Shown here piece by piece: positions 13,544 to 13,919 of a stretch of 13,919 nucleotides of DNA. A program made the position numbers and the translations under genes. This stretch comes from Flemingiibacterium sp045586505 (GTDB taxonomy: Bacteria; Bacillota; Clostridia; Oscillospirales; CAG-272), in assembly GCA_045586505.1 (NCBI GenBank), contig JAZNAL010000002.1, positions 1 to 13,919 of the forward strand, read 5' to 3'. Every line of letters starts with the position of its first letter. The first letter of the stretch is position 1. Below the pieces are notes generated by a model that had not been told where the DNA came from, ran no database searches, and worked only from the letters and a program-made list of their open reading frames with translations.

Positions 13544-13919
13544 AATTCAAGATAAATCCCCAGAAGCGTAAAGCCCGGGACAAGCAGATAGCAGTAGGTC
13601 AGCATTGCCGCAAGATCCGCCCCGTCATCCGCACGGAGAATCAGATCATAGGCACATCGGTCGTCGTCCTCATAGGGAGCGGGCGCAGAATCCGCACGGG
13701 TCAGCGACAGGTGATACGCATCCGCCGCCGCCAATACACGGAACAGCGGCATCTCACGGTCAGCCTGTATTCTGCACTCCATGAACAGTCCGAGCGCATC
13801 GGTCTCATCGGGATGCGGTACGGATACAGATCGCCGCAGAAGCGCATAGCGTGTCGTAACATCGGTATCGTAAGCAATAACCGAGGTGACATAGGCAATG
13901 CGCAGATCGTATTTTGTCA
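13540..13919 (-). CDS. uncharacterised protein upstream of ruvC, cut by the window edge
   Basis: The minus-strand frame is open from the edge to a TGA that overlaps the ruvC start. An internal ATG at 13782 would give only 80 residues, but the frame continues unbroken for another 45 codons. The first full codons at the edge read TKYDLRIAYVTSVIAYD. The codon before them is NTG with one base outside the window, so the true start may be exactly there, giving a protein of about 127 residues. The sequence is rich in Asp, Ala and Leu, has YALLRRSVSV near the N-terminus and ends hydrophobic (CYLLVPGFTLLGIYLEL). I recognise no domain. The overlap argues that it belongs to the ruv operon. Confidence 0.65.
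   Translation of the reverse strand, partial: TKYDLRIAYVTSVIAYDTDVTTRYALLRRSVSVPHPDETDALGLFMECRIQADREMPLFRVLAAADAYHLSLTRADSAPAPYEDDDRCAYDLILRADDGADLAAMLTYCYLLVPGFTLLGIYLEL

Noticed and set aside
1..13919. CRISPR array, tRNA or rRNA genes, transposase or integrase genes
   Set aside because: No regularly spaced direct repeats, no tRNA cloverleaf or rRNA signature, and no mobile-element protein motif was found on either strand.

Overview
The window looks like a chromosomal segment of an endospore-forming anaerobic Firmicute, probably class Clostridia (an Oscillospiraceae/Ruminococcaceae-like gut lineage; the rank is inference). The reasons are a clear SpoVT sporulation regulator, the Firmicute order ecfA1-ecfA2-ecfT-truA, strong AGGAGG-type ribosome binding sites, S-layer-homology anchoring, and short GC hairpin terminators of the form GGAGTGA-loop-TCACTCC.

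Layout. (1) Bases 87-249 form a long imperfect inverted-repeat element with nested hairpins. It lies directly behind a minus-strand pair, spoVT plus an unrecognised 88-residue protein (261-1081). (2) Bases 1121-1633 hold no intact gene. They contain the spoVT promoter, which resembles a forespore sigma-G site, a decayed second copy of the spoVT promoter and 5' coding end (about 1209-1353), and an orphan terminator. (3) Bases 1634-3660 hold two plus-strand genes that look AT-richer than their surroundings: an FAD-dependent oxidoreductase, and a small alpha/beta-hydrolase with a near-perfect sigma-A promoter and its own terminator. (4) From 3736 to the right edge everything is on the minus strand in one tightly packed, operon-like run. 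In transcription order it is: an unrecognised protein (cut at or one base from its start by the window edge), ruvC, ruvA, ruvB, an RlmI-like methyltransferase, a fused chorismate mutase-prephenate dehydratase (pheA), ecfA1, ecfA2, ecfT, truA, and a secreted S-layer-homology protein with InlB-like repeats.

How the genes work together. RuvA, RuvB and RuvC branch-migrate and resolve Holliday junctions. EcfA1, EcfA2 and EcfT form the shared energising module of a group II ECF vitamin transporter; no S component is in the window. PheA makes phenylpyruvate for phenylalanine. TruA and the methyltransferase modify RNA (the methyltransferase substrate is inferred). Start/stop overlaps of the ATGA type join ecfA1/ecfA2, ecfA2/ecfT and the edge gene/ruvC, and the other gaps are 3 to 68 nt, so polycistronic transcription is likely.

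Most of the window is conserved housekeeping. I do not see a convincing new multi-gene system. The parts worth a second look are the spoVT head-and-promoter duplication, the 163-nt hairpin element, the SpoVT-coupled small protein, and the repeat-bearing surface protein at the end of the ecf-truA operon.
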